Below, one piece after another: positions 5,167 to 6,804 of a stretch of 6,804 bases of DNA. Made by a program: the position numbers and the translations under genes. Position 1 is the stretch's first letter, and each line of letters opens with the position of its first letter. The notes under the pieces were generated by a model. The model searched no databases, was not told the DNA's origin, and worked only from the letters and a program-made list of their open reading frames with translations. The stretch comes from an uncultured Collinsella sp. (GTDB taxonomy: Bacteria; Actinomycetota; Coriobacteriia; Coriobacteriales; Coriobacteriaceae), in NCBI GenBank assembly GCA_902470345.1, contig CABRGB010000078.1, positions 1 to 6,804 on the forward strand, written 5' to 3'.

Positions 5167-5200
5167 AAAAAAATGAGGCGCTCCGTTGGACGCCTCATTT
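5167..5200 (-). terminator. Terminator of the carboxypeptidase gene
   Basis: On the minus strand AAATGAGGCG pairs with CGCCTCATTT (plus positions 5191-5200 and 5171-5180), followed by seven Ts (plus-strand A run 5167-5173). It lies 25 bases after the carboxypeptidase stop codon. On the plus strand there are only three Ts after the stem, so it mainly serves the minus-strand gene. Confidence 0.88.
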
Positions 5201-5225
5201 GGTTCGATGTGATAACGCTTTGGCC

Positions 5226-6566
5226 CTACACCTCAGGAGCCTTGGCTACGGTCTCGCTTTCGGCTGTGAGCGGGCGGTTGTCGATGCGGCGGCCCAGGCG
5301 GTCGAGCTTCACGAGCAGCCACTCGATGGGATTGGGCCCCGTTCCTTCCTCGTCGGCAACCAGGTCCATGATGGCAATCTTGGTGCCGTCCTGCTTAAGC
5401 GTAACGCTGCCCACCTTATCGCCAACATGCACCGTGCCCGAAAGGTCATCGTAGCTAACCTTTTCGGTCACTTCGCCGGCGAGTGAGAACACCGTTGCCT
5501 GTGCGGCGGGGTCGGCGAGCGTGGCATCGATCGTCTTATCCGTCCAGTCGGTTTGGCCAATGCGCACCATAAGCGGGTTGCCGTTGGCGGTCTTCTCCTG
5601 TGTATTGGCGATCGCGACCGTCACCTTGTGACCGTAGTACCAGTTGGCAAGGGTCGCCGTATCGGTAAAGCGCTGATCGTTGGTTGTGGAGTTCAAAATA
5701 ACGGTGTAGACCTCGTCGCCGTCGCGGTTGTAGGCGCTCGTAAAGCAATAGCCCGCGTCGTCGGTGGTGCCGGTCTTGCCGCCAATGTTTCCGTCCTGAC
5801 CGAGCAAAACGTTGTGCGTGTCCATGGAATGCGAATGGTCTGAGCCATCGGCGCCTGTGACCTCGATCCAGGAGTCCTCGCTCGCCACGACTTCGCGGAA
5901 CGTGTCGTTTTTCATAGCCTCCCGCATCATCAGCGCCACATCATGTGCGGTCGAGTGCATGTCGCCGGCCCACTCGTCAAAATCCAGGCCGTGAGGGTTC
6001 TCAAAGACCGTGCCGGTGCAGCCGAGCTTTTTGGCGCGCTCGTTCATGGCCTTCACAAAGGTTGCCTCGGCGTTTTTGGTCTTGGGGTCGATCTTTTTGC
6101 CCACGTGCTCGGCAAGCACGATGGCGGCGTCGTTGCCCGAGGGAATCATCAGGCCGCGTAGTGCCTGCTCCACGGTGAGCTCGTCGCCTTCGAGCAGTCC
6201 GGCAGTCGAGTTGCCTACGGTGGCGGCAGCGTTGCTCACCGTGACCTTCTCGTCCATCTTGCAGTTTTCGACGGTCAGGGTTGCGGTCATGACCTTGGTG
6301 ATCGAGGCGATCTTGACCTGTTCATCGGCGCCGCGTCCATAGTAGACGGTGCCGTCCTTGCCCATAACAAGGGCATTCGTTGCCTCGATATCGGGCAGGT
6401 TTTCTGTCGTGATGCCGCGGACGTCGGCGGTCTTGCCGCAGACGTCGTCGGTCGTGAGCACTTGGGCGCCGGCAACAGCAGGCACGCCGGCAACAAGGGC
6501 GATGGCGCAGGCAAAGCCGGCGGCAAGCTGGGCGGAGCGCTTTGCAAAAGAGGTGAGGGACTTCAC
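5226..6566 (-). CDS. Serine-type D-alanyl-D-alanine carboxypeptidase (peptidase family S11, penicillin-binding)
   Basis: The enzyme removes the terminal D-alanine from peptidoglycan stem peptides outside the membrane. All three S11 motifs are present: SITK (88-91, with nucleophile S88), SGN (143-145) and KTG (264-266). I chose the GTG at 6566 (446 residues) because it puts a clean signal peptide at the N-terminus, MKSLTSFAKRSAQLAAGF then a hydrophobic core ending AVAGA-Q near residue 34. The frame stays open to a TTG at 6677, adding 37 residues of unlikely composition, and the GTG has only a weak ribosome-binding site (GAAAG), so the start is not certain. A C-terminal domain typical of S11 enzymes follows the catalytic part. 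The stretch PIEWLLVKLDRLGRR near residues 413-427 could be the amphipathic membrane anchor. The gene is transcribed toward tRNA-Ser and is divergent from the response regulator. Confidence 0.93.
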   Translation of the reverse strand: MKSLTSFAKRSAQLAAGFACAIALVAGVPAVAGAQVLTTDDVCGKTADVRGITTENLPDIEATNALVMGKDGTVYYGRGADEQVKIASITKVMTATLTVENCKMDEKVTVSNAAATVGNSTAGLLEGDELTVEQALRGLMIPSGNDAAIVLAEHVGKKIDPKTKNAEATFVKAMNERAKKLGCTGTVFENPHGLDFDEWAGDMHSTAHDVALMMREAMKNDTFREVVASEDSWIEVTGADGSDHSHSMDTHNVLLGQDGNIGGKTGTTDDAGYCFTSAYNRDGDEVYTVILNSTTNDQRFTDTATLANWYYGHKVTVAIANTQEKTANGNPLMVRIGQTDWTDKTIDATLADPAAQATVFSLAGEVTEKVSYDDLSGTVHVGDKVGSVTLKQDGTKIAIMDLVADEEGTGPNPIEWLLVKLDRLGRRIDNRPLTAESETVAKAPEV

Positions 6567-6682
6567 AGATTTCGCTTTCGACGGGATGGTCTCTTCTGGC
6601 ACTAGAGTATATCGTTTGCCGGCGACGACGATCGTTGCGTGCGCGCATGGCCCGCATTCGTGCTCGAACGGGCGCAAGGGTG

Positions 6683-6698
6683 CTTAAGGTCGACTTAA
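6683..6698 (+). promoter_or_regulatory. CTTAA direct repeat, possible response-regulator binding site
   Basis: CTTAA occurs at 6683-6687 and 6694-6698, 11 bases apart, one helical turn. OmpR/PhoB-type regulators commonly bind such 11-bp direct repeats. It lies about 40 bases upstream of a CATAAT box (6738-6743) in front of the response-regulator gene, and between that gene and the carboxypeptidase. The assignment is inferred from spacing only. Confidence 0.35.
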
Positions 6699-6737
6699 TC
6701 GCCCGCGCTTGTTGTGTGTGGCGGGCGCCGCCTCGGG

Positions 6738-6743
6738 CATAAT
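6738..6743 (+). promoter_or_regulatory. Possible -10 box of the response-regulator gene
   Basis: CATAAT is the same -10 hexamer used by both tRNA-Arg promoters here. The best -35 candidate, TTGTGT (6712-6717), is 20 bases away, longer than ideal, so this may be a regulator-dependent promoter. Confidence 0.4.
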
Positions 6744-6763
6744 GGAGCGCGAGAGGAGCACGC

Positions 6764-6804
6764 ATGAACGAGCGCATACTGGTAGTTGATGACGAGAAGG
6801 CCAT
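6764..6804 (+). CDS. Response regulator, N-terminal start only (cut by window end)
   Basis: The visible residues MNERILVVDDEKA match the start of a receiver domain: a hydrophobic first beta strand followed by the acidic pair DD, which helps bind Mg2+ next to the phosphorylated aspartate. ATG 6764 has AGAGGAG (6752-6758) 5 bases upstream. The output domain is outside the window, so the subfamily cannot be seen. The 11-bp-spaced CTTAA repeat upstream would suit an OmpR/PhoB-type regulator that controls itself. The intergenic region is shared with the carboxypeptidase gene, so control of cell-wall trimming is possible but not shown. Confidence 0.8.
   Translation, partial: MNERILVVDDEKA

Overview
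The window reads as chromosomal DNA of a GC-rich gut actinobacterium, most likely a Coriobacteriia member of the Collinsella type. This is inferred from codon use, GTG starts, the tRNA 3' CCA encoded in the genes, and the protein styles. It is not proven, because no marker gene such as 16S rRNA is present.

Layout. Bases 1-955 hold two identical tRNA-Arg(ACG) genes, each with its own TTGACC-17-CATAAT promoter and terminator. Each is followed by a structured repeat that ends in a second copy of the tRNA 3' end and a second terminator. Truncated copies lie at 1-99 and 929-955. Bases 1056-3497 encode an 813-residue protein with a TPR-like C-terminal part and no name I recognise. Bases 3587-3640 carry six TGYTAAA repeats spaced alternately 9 and 10 bp, directly before a gene for an AAA-type ATPase with a C-terminal winged-helix-like region (3659-4741). 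Bases 4767-5164 hold tRNA-Ser(GCT) with its promoter and terminator, then the same kind of structured repeat, here ending in the Ser tRNA tail. Bases 5226-6566 (minus strand) encode a secreted D-alanyl-D-alanine carboxypeptidase. At the right edge, a divergent response-regulator gene starts at 6764 and runs out of the window.

The most unusual content is the repeat behind the tRNAs. At two loci with different tRNAs it has the same order of parts: an inverted copy of the tRNA T-arm, a small hairpin, a long two-level hairpin with a conserved internal loop, two more hairpins, a direct copy of the local tRNA 3' end including CCA, and a terminator. The stems differ in sequence between the Arg and Ser versions but keep their pairing, and the repeat period is 190-191 bp at both loci. 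This looks like an RNA or single-stranded-DNA structure under selection, built onto tRNA 3' ends. The nearest precedent I know is the 178-bp repeat array after E. coli tyrT, which also reiterates the tRNA 3' end.

The protein genes look like independent units: the TPR-like protein, the ATPase with its own operator-like array, cell-wall trimming, and two-component regulation. Nothing in the sequence directly ties them to the repeats.
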